From Primula veris (lineage: Eukaryota; Streptophyta; Magnoliopsida; Ericales; Primulaceae), in assembly GCA_963682055.1 (NCBI GenBank), contig OY821747.1:24674126-24738125 (forward strand): a DNA stretch of 64,000 nt, written 5' to 3'. Shown here piece after piece: positions 1 to 11,521 of this stretch; the first letter of the stretch is position 1; each line of letters starts with the position of its first letter. Below the pieces are notes generated by a model. It had not been told where the DNA came from. It saw only the letters and a program-made list of their open reading frames with translations, and did not search any database. Both the position numbers and the translations under genes were made by a program.

Positions 1-1
1 T

Positions 2-1210
2 CAAGAACACAAAAAATGTAGCGGCCAGGCTGATGAGAATTGTTCTTGCGGTTTCAAATTATCTCACGGGTTACCTTGTCATCATATTATGAGTGAACAT
101 ATTTTATTCGGGAAGTCTCTTCCTCTAGAATATGTTCATCCATTCTGAAAAAAATTAGACGTAATTGATGATAATTGAAACACCGATGATTATGGGGTAG
201 AGGGTGATTTAGAAGAGTTTAAAAGTGTTTATTCTAGCAAAACTAATGTTGAAAAACGGCGTATGAAAACACAACTCCGAGAGATAACCGTACCATCTAG
301 AACATCCATGAATGACCCCGAAGTGAGACAAAATAGGGGGAGATCTAGAAAAGGAGACAATTCTAGTAAGAGAGATAAGTCGGGATGAGAGTATGTGGAG
401 GAACAGAGTGCTGGTGCTAGTAGAGACAAGGGCAAAGGTAAGGCGGATGAAACACCGGAGGTAAGGGTAAACCCAACTAGGAGGCCGTGAAGCCAGAACC
501 CTAAACCCACCCCCAATAGGCCAACCTTCCTGTACAGTGACCAAATATGGGTCATGTTACATAGTTACATCGAAACGGTTTATGATGTGCGTGGGGATGG
601 TAACTGTGGATTCCGGGTACTTGCAAATGTAACGGGTAAAGAGCATGGGGAAGATGATTGGTATGCGGTAAGATGTGAGTTGTTTCAAGAGCTGCAGCAA
701 ATGAAAGGTGTTTATTATGAGCTGTTTGAGAATCTTGATTTTGAAGATTACCGGTATGATTATATTTTATCAAGTTTAAATTTTTATCATCCTACAAATC
801 CCGCCCCTTCTGACAAATGGATGAGATTTCCGTCTTATGGTTTTTTAATTGCTTCTCATTACAACATGCCAATTGTATTGTTGTCCTTATGGGCAAATAA
901 AAATGGAGGGGTACAAGTATGGAACGCCACTTTTTTACCTCTTTATACTGATCCGTCTCAGGGAACGACATATTACATCCCGACTGTAATAGTGTTCGTC
1001 AACAGTTGTCACTATGCTCAGGTTATTTCTAAAGAAGGGATCTTCCCAATGTCAGGAATTATAGCACGGTGGGAACAAACACGCATTGAGGCAGCTGCAC
1101 CATGGAAGGAACTTTTTCGACCAAATTTCAAGTTATATATGGCGCTGGAAAGGCAATCGGGAAAGCAAATTGCAAATGAAGATGAAGCTATAGATCTCTC
1201 AAGTCCATAA
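2..1210 (+). pseudogene. MULE transposase C-terminus: SWIM zinc finger plus OTU domain (decayed, cut by window edge)
   Basis: One reading frame runs from base 2 to the stop at 1208-1210, broken by four in-frame stops at about 146, 176, 386 and 488, all TGA. The first part has a SWIM-type zinc finger (CSCG, then HGLPCHHI, about bases 50-100), typical of MULE/FAR1-type transposases. A basic, Ser/Arg-rich linker follows. From 554 on there is an uninterrupted 218-codon segment with an OTU cysteine-protease signature: GDGNCGFR supplies the Asp and Cys, and SCHYAQV near 1000-1020 supplies the likely His. SWIM followed by OTU is a known architecture of plant MULE proteins. The transposase core lies left of the window. 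The OTU part shows no lesion and could still fold; whether it is expressed is unknown. Confidence 0.75.
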
Positions 1211-1783
1211 TCAGTTTTTTATTTTTAATTTTATGTAAATTACTCTTTTTTTCAAGTTGTTGTAAATTTATATGATGGAAGCAAATGTTTAATAAATATG
1301 TTTTATGAAATTTAGTTCATGTTTGCATATTGAGTTAATTTCTTTTATGAAATTTATTTAATTTATGATTGTTTCATTCATGAAAATTGACGATTGACAC
1401 CAAATTGACGACTTAGTTAATGTTTCATATTGCGTTATACAAGTGTTAAAAACAAACCAAAAAAACTTCACAAAAATTGACAATTTAGTTAATGATTCAA
1501 TAAATATCAACTTATACACTTGACAAAAATATAACATGAACCAAAAACATAAAATTTATCAAATCAACTTTTTTTGTGTAAATTTGTGTAAATTTTGTGT
1601 TTATTTTGAGAGATTGTTAGAATTTTGGTAATTTATTTTATGTAAAATTTTAAAAATAAGGCATTTAGTTTTTTTATTAAAAAAATCATGTTTAATTTGA
1701 AAAAAATATTCAGTATTTTAATTTTAATTGTTAAAATTGACCAAATTTATTTTATGTAAATTTTTTTTATGAAAAAACGCTTC
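1211..1783. other. Gene-free AT-rich 3' flank inside MULE E1
   Basis: This stretch between the OTU stop and the palindrome array is very AT-rich, with no credible ORF or RNA gene. It is the untranslated 3' part of the element. Confidence 0.5.
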
Positions 1784-1968
1784 AAACCGTAGATTTAATC
1801 TACGGTTTACAGTGATTGACTGTAAACCGTAGATTAAATCTACGGTCTGGATTAATCAACTGTAAACCGTAGATTAAATCTACGGTTTACAGTTGATTGA
1901 TCCAGACCGTAGATTTAATCTACGGTTTGTATAAAATCACTGCAAACCGTAGAATTTTTCTACGGTTT
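1784..1968. repeat. Five palindromes at exact 40-bp spacing (subterminal array of E1)
   Basis: Copies of a roughly 24-bp palindrome (AACCGTAGATT...AATCTACGGTT) begin at 1784, 1824, 1864, 1904 and 1944, an exact 40-bp period. The spacers around the central unit mirror each other (ATTAATCAACTG against CAGTTGATTGAT), so the whole block is also one large imperfect inverted repeat of about 180 bp. A related palindrome with ACCGTAAGTCAAATTTACGG sits at the left end of E2 (25529-25600). Confidence 0.85.
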
Positions 1969-2030
1969 GTGTGTTTTTTCAGAAAAAGTGTAGTATAAAA
2001 ATCTAACCTCTTATTATATATAGAGTAGTA
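1969..2030. mobile_element. Right terminal inverted repeat of MULE E1
   Basis: The complement of 1980-2030 aligns with 25440-25500 at the left end of E2. Both have a TATAATA-GAGG-TTAGATTTTT-type core, then an ACTGCA/ACTACA element, a TTTCTG motif and the palindromes. The homology stops near 2030, which I take as the E1 terminus. No target-site duplication can be checked because the other end lies outside the window. Confidence 0.5.
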
Positions 2031-3246
2031 CGGAAAAATAAGGATTACGGATTTTTCTATACAGGTTCTATTTGTTTTGTTGGTTTTTCTCTAAATTTTT
2101 TTTTTTTTATAAACTCTTTTTGGGATTTTTTTTTTTTACTTTTCCTTTTTCGCCGGGGGTTTGGTCAGAGGCGAATCCAGAATTTTAAATTTGAGGACAT
2201 AATTTTATAATAATAACAGTGACTAGTGCCGAAAAATTTATAAGTTAATGTGAAACTAGAATCATGTGTTCTAATATTTGAATAAATAAGTTCGGATAGA
2301 CTCTTTAAAATCATTATATATATATATATATGCATATAATATTTGTATATAAATTAGAAAAATCAATTTGGTTTGATTTAAATTAAAAACAAAACTAATG
2401 TATTTCGTTTACATATCTGGTTTTCCCAAAAAACAAACTAATTAATAATTATTTGACGTTTGTTGTTCGGTTTGTCCAGTTTGGTCGATTTTCTTACAAA
2501 CAAAATAGACAGAACAAACATTGAATGTTATAAGAGTACAATAAAAACCGTCACGATATAATAGAAAGTAACAAAACAAAACAAACTATAAAATCTTATC
2601 AAACTCTAAAATAAACAGATTAATTTATTTAGGAAAAACTTTCAATAAGTTCAAACCATCTTATCAAATGAATAAACGTTAATTATAAGCAGTTCAGTTC
2701 ACGATTTAAGCCATCATCACATTCACTTTCAATAAATAAATTAATTTGTTCTGAAAAAAAATTTAATGACTTTGATACTAGATGGATTTATTCCTTTATT
2801 TTTTATTTATGATATTAGTATTGTTGTAAATTTATATGAGAATTCTTGATTAGAATACGAGTATTGTTGTAATCTTATAGAAAATAAAACCATCTTACCA
2901 AATGAATAAAAGTTAATTATAAGTATAGTATATGTACCAAAAAATAGATATATTATGGATTAATATAAAATTTAAAGGTATTTTCGTAATTATATTTGAT
3001 GAAAATTTTAATAGGCATGGAATCCTCATACCCCTACCTGTATCCCCGCCTGGGTTTGGTAGCTATCAAAAAAAGTATCAGAAAATTTCTTCAACAATGT
3101 AATTGATTGAGAAATTTTGTTTTCTCACTGTCTAATATTTTTCTTGAAATTTATTTTCACTTATATAAATTATTATCTAGCTTTAAGTCACTTCTTGAAT
3201 TGCAAGTTACTTTTGACTTATAATAAATTAGACTTTATCTGTTATA
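2031..3246. other. Gene-free AT-rich DNA with a hAT-like terminus
   Basis: No coding potential. At 2166 a CAGAGGCGAATCCAG motif resembles the start of Tip100-type hAT elements (compare CAGTGGCGGAACC at 50609). A short TA run lies at about 2320-2335. Confidence 0.3.
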
Positions 3247-3800
3247 AAAAGGTTAATTTTTCTTATATTAGTTTATTTTAACATATATGTTGCATACATG
3301 TTAGTTCTTAAATTGTCTAATTAATTTGTGTTATTTATGATTTATCATTTATGACACTATAAATTATTAGTAATTTTGTACCTCACTTGTTATCATAGTA
3401 ACTTTATTTATACCTTATGAGTTGCTTTTAATTGTAAGTTACTTTTGAAACTATTTAGTTGTTTTTTGTACTAAATTATATTCTAATTATTTACATTGTC
3501 TAATCATTTATGATTATATTACTTTTTTTTGGCAGGCAACCGAAACTAACCTTGGTTATCACAAGTCACTAACCCAAGATAAAAAACATTAAACACTCTT
3601 TAATTCGTGATATTACATTACTTTTTGTTTAACTTTTCTCACTTGGTTGTTAAATTTTGGGAAGTTATTTTCCTTCAGTTTTCATGAAATGCCGAACACA
3701 TTTTCCGGCAAAACAAACAAACAAAAAACATTACTTTTCAGTAAAATATTTTTTAGCTCCTATTTAACGATAAAGACTAGAGATACAATTACCGATAAAA
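3247..3800. repeat. Dispersed non-coding repeat, copy 1
   Basis: Long colinear similarity to 39990-40400: shared blocks include ACATGTTRGTTCTTA, GACACTATAAATTATTA, TACCTCACTTGTTAT and TTTTCATSAAA-GCC-AACACA. Copy 1 has about 95 extra bases at 3533-3630. It looks like an old non-autonomous transposon; its termini are not clear. Confidence 0.6.
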
Positions 3801-3894
3801 CGTTTGGAATTTTAAGGTCAAGAAAAACACTATGAAACCCGAGCATGATGACTCTCTCGTCGTGAAAATCACAACAAAAAAGTCAGGGAGCACT

Positions 3895-4480
3895 TGATAC
3901 GACATGAAAATAATACCCGATAAGTTGTATTATGCATTGAACCGATCCATATAATTAAAGCTGTTATCCAACGCATCAAATATGGGTAACACTCAGCATA
4001 AGGCCACAATGGTCTTTTCCCTTGTAAAAGAAGTAAGGCAAGGGTCCACTGGGCTGACTCCAAATGATAGAAGCTCACCGACTGAAAAACTCATGATCAA
4101 TTGATGAAAGCGCGACATGTCAACATCCTGTGACGCACGAACCCCTATAAATAAAGTCAAATATCAGTACAATAGAGGATTTGATTTCGCCAATAGAAAA
4201 AGGTATATCAATTACAGAGACTTTTCAGTGTTTATCTCACTAGAAAGTACACGTGCATATATAGTCAATTCGAACCCGAAGACTAGTACCGAAGAAGAAG
4301 ATACATATATTATACCGAGCATTAGATAGTTGAGATTATAAATTAGACAAGTGGCATGTAATCAATACACTGTTTAATATTCAATACAAGATATCTGCTC
4401 GTCTACATTGTCATATTTAATAGCTTGAATAATTATTGTTGAGAAGCACGACTTAACCGATCAAAGTCTATGCTTTATCA
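3895..4480 (+). repeat. LTR of the Tat element
   Basis: It begins TGATACGACAT, as does the LTR at 48018, and ends just before a degenerate primer-binding site. A TATA box lies inside. Oddly, a polypurine-like AGTCAGGGAG sits just upstream, as expected before a 3' rather than a 5' LTR. Confidence 0.6.
4145..4153 (+). promoter_or_regulatory. LTR TATA box
   Basis: CTATAAATA lies about 250 bp inside the LTR and about 410 bp before the gag start, a normal place for the U3 promoter. Confidence 0.5.
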
Positions 4481-4481
4481 A

Positions 4482-4499
4482 ATGGCGCTGTCTCTACGC
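4482..4499 (+). other. Degenerate primer-binding site
   Basis: ATGGCGCTGTCTCTACG matches the TGGCGCCGTCTGTGGGA-type site seen better preserved at 46065-46086, directly after the LTR. Confidence 0.5.
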
Positions 4500-4556
4500 T
4501 TCATCTAGTACCAACTAGTTTCGAAGACGAACACGCAACTTAGCTAGCCGAGCAAA

Positions 4557-6760
4557 ATGGTAACGACATTAGAAGTAAACTATCCCGACGAGGTCGTAAC
4601 GACACCAAACAACCAAAACCCTGACATAAGGATTCATCCCGATGAGATAGAAGCACTCTTAACCATCAAGCGAATATACGAGGCTCTTACGGCCAAAACA
4701 CGACCATCCACTTCCAACCTTCCATACGAACCATCACAAATCGTACAACCACATATGTTGGATGGGTTCATCGACGAAAACCCGTCAGACTCTGAAGAAG
4801 AACGCTCCATGTCGGCAGCAAGACGAGCAAGAAGGAACTAAGAAAGAACCCAACAAAGGGACAGCCTAGCGCTCATAACAATCGAAACCCAAAGAGACGA
4901 CCTAAGGAGGCAAACGCACTCAGCAAGGCCGAGCTCCAGACTTCAGATGCCGACCATGTCCGCCAATTCTAGTTCACACCAAGAAAGGGCCACGTGTTTC
5001 CGACATCTTGACGAAGAAGTCAGAGAACTGCCATCCAAGGGGAACTATGTTGAAAACGTGATAAGGGCTCAACAACGCCCGAGGGACCCAGTGGCATTCC
5101 AATATAGAATGCCACCTATGGAAATACAGGAACAAAATTCCTGACAACCGATCATTACACCACAAATAATCACACCATCTATACGGTCAAATTCTAACCG
5201 ATAGTCCCAACAAGAGGAAAAGTGGCAATGGTACTGAGGGCTGACGAGAGCTATCACGTCCAACTTCAAGCCCAGCTAGCAGCTTGCATGACAGACATGG
5301 CAGGTGCGGGAATACAAGTACCGATAGGTTCACCAACAGGCCATCCACAAGAACTCCCGAGAGGGGAACACATGGAAGATGCCACCTATATGGCAGCCAT
5401 GGAGGTGGCTGGATGACAGCACGATGCAAGAGCTTTCCAACAGCCAGGGGAGCGAATACTAACAGTAATGCAACCACTGTTCACCCCGGGGACATGATTC
5501 CAAGCTGCCCAAATAGGACAGCCATATGGCCTAAACCCGGGAATCGGGGGATACAACGAGAATAGAGCAGGGGGAGCACATGAATACTACGCCCCCTCAT
5601 ATGAATACCCATAGTCTTCCAGCAAGCCTGGGAAGTCTACCAAGAAACCATGTGTACAGAGCAGGTCACACGATACAGAAACTTGACAGGGTTCGTCATA
5701 CCATAGTTCAAATTGTACGATGGGAAAAGCTGCCTGATAGACCATCTTAGACATTATAAAATCAGGATGGAGTTATGGAGCCATGACTCCACCCTAATGT
5801 GAAAGTTCTTTAAGAACATCCTGGGTCAAGAGGTGTCGACTCGGTATCACACCCTGCTAAGGAATTCTATAGGAAGCTGAACTGAACTGCTCATGGCCTA
5901 TTCCAACAGATATGCTGCCCATAGGAAAAAGAGGCTCACTATCAAAACTCTTCTTAAAATGGCTATGTTGCCAAATGAAAGGCTCAACCACTACTATATA
6001 CACTTCCTTGACATAGCCAATCAAATCCCTCAATATGCCAGTAACATCGCAATCTAAAACTTCATCAACTCCATCCCAAGTAGACACTGGATGAGGAGGA
6101 AGTTTTTTTGGCAAAAATTTCACAACTACCCACACACTTCTTGCCTACTACACTCATCACACGGACAAGAATGAGGAAATGAGGAATCTCAACTGAACCT
6201 TACCTGGAAGGGAATCGGTTAGAGGAATAAAACCGGAGAAGAGGAATAACATATATAGGAATAAAACCAAGGGTAACCGAGGAGAAGCAATAAAACCGGC
6301 CAAGAGGAATAACATATATAGGAAGCCCGAAGAGCAGAGAAAGGAAGAGCGCCCTATCAAGGTTGACCCAAATTTATTTCAGCTGACATACCAAACACCG
6401 AACAGGCCGCCTCGCCATGACTCCAATCAATAAAGAGAACCGTATAGGAGGAATGCCGAGCTAGTTGAGCTCAAATATAGCTTCAATCGATCTGCAGAAG
6501 ATATGCTGAGAGACATTTGTAGGGAAAGTTTGTACTCAAAACCAGACCAGTTCCGATCCCCACCCAACCTAAGAGATACCAAGCTGTTCTGCGCCTATCA
6601 CGAGGATCACGGCCACCTCATCGAAAATAGCAGAAATTTTTGATGGAAGATGAATGCATGGGGGGACGCAAGCTACCTAAATAAGTTCATCAAAGGCGGT
6701 ATGAACAAATACAAGAACCAGCCAAAAAAGGACAAGCAAGTAGGGGTGGGAAGGTGATAA
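4557..6760 (+). pseudogene. gag remnant (Tat element)
   Basis: An ATG at 4557 opens a 94-codon acidic ORF ending at 4841. Further fragments lie at 4947-5144 and 5222-5565. The capsid-like core is recognisable at about 5690-6110 in shifting frames with many stops. At about 6590-6640 a FCAYHEDHGH segment corresponds to the zinc-knuckle-like part of Tat gag, but the expected final Cys reads as Ser. The gene cannot give a full Gag protein. Confidence 0.6.
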
Positions 6761-6956
6761 ATGTCATCCACTTATCGCGACCCAAACACACAGGAGGAGA
6801 ACGAGCCTAACAGAGGCAGCTAGCTCATGTTGGCCAAGTAGCGAAGGCATCCCAAGCATCCTCTTCAGCCAAAAGACAATTCGTGCAATAAATGCATCCA
6901 CCCATCTTTTTCTTTGACCACGACGAAGAAGGTGTCGTTTATCCCCACAGTAATGC

Positions 6957-7330
6957 GATTAATCTCCACGTCAAAATCGGGATCGACACGGTCAGCAGAG
7001 TTCTAGTTGACCAAGGAGCGTCATGTGATATCATGTATAAGAAGCTATTTGACAAGATGTAGCTTACAGCCAACCAATGTAACCTTAGTAGGTTTCATTT
7101 CGGAAACAATGAAACCACTTGGCAAAATAGTCCTTAACATCACAACCGGAACTATGCCGGTACCAGTTGAATTCTTGGTGGTGAACGACAACTCAGGACA
7201 CAACGCAATCTTAGGGCGACCATGGTTGCATGCCATGAGAGCTATACCGCTGACTTACCACCAAAAAGTCAATTACCCAAATAGTAAAGGTGAGATCAAA
7301 GTCGCCCGAGGATGCCAAGAGGATTCCAGA
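6957..7330 (+). pseudogene. pol: aspartic protease remnant
   Basis: VLVDQGAS at about 7003-7026 is the D-x-G-[AS] catalytic loop of the retroviral-type protease. HNAILGRPWLHAM near 7200-7235 is the conserved C-terminal protease segment. A stop at about 7060 and a frame change separate the two parts. Confidence 0.75.
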
Positions 7331-8430
7331 CGCTGCGAGGATATAAGGACTGCTTTAAGAAGACAGTTGGTCATCATAGAACAACCGACCAGCCTGAAGA
7401 AGCTGGTAGAAAAAATAGCCAGGAAAGAAATAATAGTAGAGGAGAAAGTGGGAGAAAAGATCAGAGAGGTGAGAATTCCGGGATTGGATGAGGAACATTA
7501 TTTCATGATTGAAGAAAACCTTCATGAGGAAGAGGCAAATGAGATGCATGAATTCCTATTCGAGAATACAGACAAGCTCGCATGGAGCCCAAGCGACATG
7601 CCCGGTTTAGACCCCAACCTGGTGTGTCACAAGCGAAGCGTGAACTCTGAATACAAACCAATAGCACAAAAGAGTAGAAGTACAGAAGTACAGAAGCTAC
7701 TTGTGGCGGGGGCTATAAGAGAAGTAATGTACCCTGCATGGCTGTCAAACCCAGTGGTGGTTCATAAGAAAAACAGGAAGCTAGGATGACATCACCAGTC
7801 TCAACAAGGCCTGCTTAAGGGACCGTTACCCACTACCACAAATAGACCAGTTGGTCGACACAATGGCCGGGGCAGAAAGGATGACCTTCTTGAACGCATA
7901 CTCGGGATACCACCAAATACCGCTGGCCGAAGAAGATCAGGAGAAAACTGCATTTATCTCACCCCTGGGGAATTATTTCTATAAAGTAATACCGTCCGGT
8001 TTACGAAACGCAGGAGCCACATATGAAAGAATGATACCGAAAGTCTGTCAAAGGCACATCGGAAAAATAATGGAGGTTTATATCGACGACATGATCATAA
8101 AAAGCGAAAGAGCAAAATCTCACTTGCAAGACCTAAATGACGTATTTCAAACTTTAGGCGAACACAAGCTGAAGCTCAACGCAACAAAATGTGCCTTTGA
8201 CATAAACAAGGGTAAATTCCTTGGACACATGGTAAGCCAAAAAGGAATCAAAGCAAACACCGACCAGGTAATGGCCCTGAGAAACCTAGCCGCACCAAAA
8301 AGCAAAAAGCAAATACAGGAACTCATGGGAATGATGGCCGCTCTGAGCATGTTCATTAGCCGATTGGCGGATAAAGAACAGCCTTTATTCAACACTCAGA
8401 AAAGGAAAAAAATTCTTGTGGAACCTCGAG
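7331..8430 (+). pseudogene. pol: reverse transcriptase remnant
   Basis: The protease-RT linker and the RT start are in the ORF ending at 7789. A frameshift near 7785-7790 leads into the palm at 7851-8498: FLNAYSGYHQI (one catalytic Asp of the usual FLDAYSGY motif reads Asn), YIDDM at about 8080, LNATKCAF and GKFLGHMVS. The YxDD box is intact, but with the Asn change and the frameshift the enzyme would be dead. Confidence 0.85.
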
Positions 8431-8906
8431 TGCGAAACTTCTTTTCACAGCTTAAAGGAATACCTAAAGACACTGCCATTGTTGGTAAAACCAAATAAAA
8501 GGGATATAATGGCATGCTACTTGGCAGTATCAACAACAGTTGTCAGCGCAGTCATTCTAAGAGAAGAATGTCGAGAACAGTTCCCGATCTACTTCGTAAG
8601 TAAAACCCTGTTCGATGCTGAAACAAGATATTTACCGTTGGAAAAGTTATGCCTAGCACTGATAGTAGCAACAAGGAAGCCGCCTCACTACTTCATCATG
8701 CACCAAGTCCAAGTTTATATCAAATTTCAAATCACAGAATCTCTGTGGAGAACCGATATCAGTGGACGAGTAGCCGCTGGGGGGTCGAGCTGTACCAATT
8801 CCAAATCGAGTTCGTGCCTAGACACGCGATAAATGGACAAGTTTTAGCAGAATTCATTCCAGAGTTTACTGAAGGATGTAACGAGCTAGGGGAAATATTG
8901 AGGTAG
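8416..8906 (+). pseudogene. pol: RNase H domain remnant (RT-linked)
   Basis: In two overlapping frames (8416-8832 and 8649-8906) the connection/RNase H region is visible: LAVSTTVVSAVI, then IYFVSKTL and RYLPLEKLCLALI. A frameshift lies at about 8680. A stop ends this part just before the second RNase H. Confidence 0.7.
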
Positions 8907-9310
8907 TCGCATTGGGAAATTCACGTTGATGGGCAATCGACCAATGAGGGATCAGGAGCCAAGATTGTCCTTAAATCTAGGGAGGGAGCAATCATAGAAA
9001 AAAGCATCAAACTAGGATTCCGAGCAACCAAAAACGAGGCTGAATACGAGGCTATGATAAACGACATGATAATCACAAGAAAGCTCAGATGTACCCACCT
9101 GGTTGCTAGTTTAGACTATATGCTTGTGGTCAACCAAGCCACCGGTGAATAATAGGCTAAAGATGATAGAATGATCCTGTACCAGAAGCAGGTGCATGAC
9201 ATGTTTGAAAAATTCGACAAGTGTGAAATCGTAAGAATTAACCGCACTAAAAACGCCCATGCCGACGCTTTAGCAACACTAGCCTCCACATTGGTGATGA
9301 CAGACACTTG
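8907..9310 (+). pseudogene. pol: second, archaeal-type RNase H (aRNH)
   Basis: WEIHVDGQSTNEGSGAKIVL at about 8910-8970 and ATKNEAEYEAMI near 9025-9060 carry the Asp and Glu of an RNase H fold, distinct from the RT-linked domain. The tail NAHADALATLAS is at about 9255-9290. A stop lies at about 9150. Possession of this extra domain is a hallmark of Tat elements. Confidence 0.75.
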
Positions 9311-9499
9311 AACAATCACAGTAGAAACATTAGAGAAACCAAGCATAGTCAAGAATGTTGAAAGAATAATGTCAATAATGTATGAGTTGGGATGGATGGA
9401 AGAAATGATCGAGTACTTAAAAATGGATCACTCCCAACAGACAAAATAAAAGCCCTTAAAGTCACAAGGAAAGCACCAAAGTTTTGGCTGTTAGAAGAG

Positions 9500-10608
9500 G
9501 AGAAACTCTACAAGTCAAGTTACCGAGGACCACACTTATTATGCGTCCGAACGGAACATCAACTAAAAATCCTCGAGGAAAAATGTGGAGCCCATATCAA
9601 GTGAAGATCGTTAGCCAATAAAATGGTCACTCAAGATTACTGGTGGCCGTATATCAAAAGGGACGCCGAAGTGTATGTACAAAAATGTGACAAGTGCTAA
9701 AGTTTCACCAAAATACCACAACTCCCGGCATCAATAATGACCCCCGTGTCAGCACCCTGTCCTTTCCCACAATGGCCAATCGATCTAGTAGGGAAATTAC
9801 CAAAAGCGTGTGGGAGCGTCGAATACTTAATCGTGCCAACCAACTATTTCACCAAGTGGGTAGCGGCTAAAACCCTTAAACAAATTAAAGCCCAAAATGT
9901 CAAACAATTCATCTGGGAACACATTATAACCAGGTTTGGATACCCTACGCCATCGTCGTGGACAATGGAACCCAATTCAAGGATGCTAAGCTACAACATT
10001 GGTATGAGGAATTGGGCATTCATAATTTTTATTCAACACCAACATACCTACAAGGTAACGGCTAGGCTGAAGTGTCCAATCAAACAATTCTCGATAGTAT
10101 CTAAACAAGCTTAGAAAAAGCTAAAGGTAAATGGCCGGAAAAACTTCTCAATGTATTGTGGTCATGCAGAACTACACCCAAGACGGGTACAAAGGAAACT
10201 CATTTTATCCTAGCGTACGAGATTGAGGCCGTTCTCCCAACAGAGGTCGGACTACTCACGCTACGAACAACACTAGTTGAGCAGGGACAAAATGAAGAAC
10301 GAATGAGAGAAGAGCTCGACATGTTGGATGAGAAATGAGAAATAACAGCTCTAACCCTAGCTAAATACCAACAAAGCGTAGTGCAGACTTACGACAAGAG
10401 AGTGAAGAGTTCTAAAGAGTTTGAAATTGGTGAGCTAGTGCTAAGACGAGTCACGGCCTACACAAGAAATGAGATACACGGCAAACTTAGCCCAAATTGG
10501 GAAGGCCCATATGAAATTACCAAGAAAACAAGCCCATTCACTTACAGAATCAAGAGTGTCCATTTAGAGAACAACAAAGAAGAAAAAAAATTCATGGAAT
10601 CTAGTTAA
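9500..10608 (+). pseudogene. pol: integrase remnant
   Basis: An HHCC-like zinc-binding region lies at 9560-9700 (CDKC at about 9690, followed by a stop). The core has WPIDLVGKLPKA with the first Asp, VVDNGTQF with the second Asp at about 9957-9980 in another frame, and a further piece with the Glu near 10065. The C-terminal domain (ELVLRRV, then LSPNWEGPYEI) ends at 10608. At least three frame breaks make it inactive. Confidence 0.8.
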
Positions 10609-10723
10609 CCTCAAAAAATATTACGTGTAAAAGAAAAGTAAACAGTCAAGGGTGACCGACATGTGGTACCTTTGTTTCTTTACAAAATATCCAACAGAAT
10701 TACTATTGTAACTAAAAATATCG

Positions 10724-11315
10724 GGTTAAAGTCCCATCTAAAGAGTTACCAAGACCTTCTCAAGGGAGGGCATCTCGGATTAAAGTCCCATCTACAAGAC
10801 CTTCTCAAGGGAAGGCACCTCGGCTTAAAGTCCCATCTAAAGAACTAACAAGTCCTTCTGAAGGGAAGGCACCTCGGGTTAAAGTTCCATCTAAAGAACT
10901 ACCAAGACCTTCTCAAGGGAAGGCACCTCGGGTTTAAGTGCCATCTAAAGAGCTACCAAGACCTTCTCAAGGGAGGGCACCTCGGGTTAAAGATCCATCT
11001 ACAAGACCTTCTCAAGGGAATGCAACTCGGGTTAAAGTCCCATCTAAATAACTACCCAGACCTTCTCAAGGGAAGGCACCTCGGGTTAAAGTTCCACTTA
11101 AATAACTAACAAAAGACCTTCTCAAGGGAAGACACCTCGGGTTAAATTTTCATCTAAAGAACTATCAAAACCTTCTCAAGGGAAGGCACCTCAGGTTAAA
11201 GTCCCACTTAAAGAACTAACAAAAGACCTTATAAAAGGAAGGCACATCGGGTTCAAGTCCCACTGACCTTTTTACAAAATAATATTTAAGACCTTCCCAA
11301 GGGAAGGCACCCAGA
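10724..11315. repeat. Tandem array, about 11 copies of a ~54-bp unit
   Basis: The unit contains GGTTAAAGTCCCATCTAAAG, then ACCTTCTCAAGGGAAGGC and ACCTCG. Two or three copies are a 45-bp form lacking about 9 bp in the middle. It lies between integrase and the antisense block, where Tat elements often hold tandem repeats. Confidence 0.85.
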
Positions 11316-11521
11316 CAAATCCCACAACAACGGAAATACATGCACAAGAAAAAAGAAACATCAATTGAAAGATCGATTAAGATACATAACGAAGTTATAA
11401 ATAGTATTGTCACAATATTTCAATCAAAAAGGGAAAAGAACAAACAGTATAGGCCCGCATTACGGAGGCATTAATACTTGAGCATTCGAAACAATTGAAA
11501 TAAAACGAAAAACAAAATGGC

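Noticed and set aside
2..500. TGA codons as recoded (selenocysteine or readthrough)
   Set aside because: Land plants lack selenocysteine insertion, and CpG deamination explains the pattern.
7331..8430. Endogenous pararetrovirus
   Set aside because: LTR, primer-binding site, aRNH and an integrase after RNase H show a Ty3/gypsy retrotransposon; no movement-protein motif was seen.
10724..11315. Tandem array as a CRISPR
   Set aside because: Units are directly adjacent without unique spacers, and the DNA is plant nuclear.
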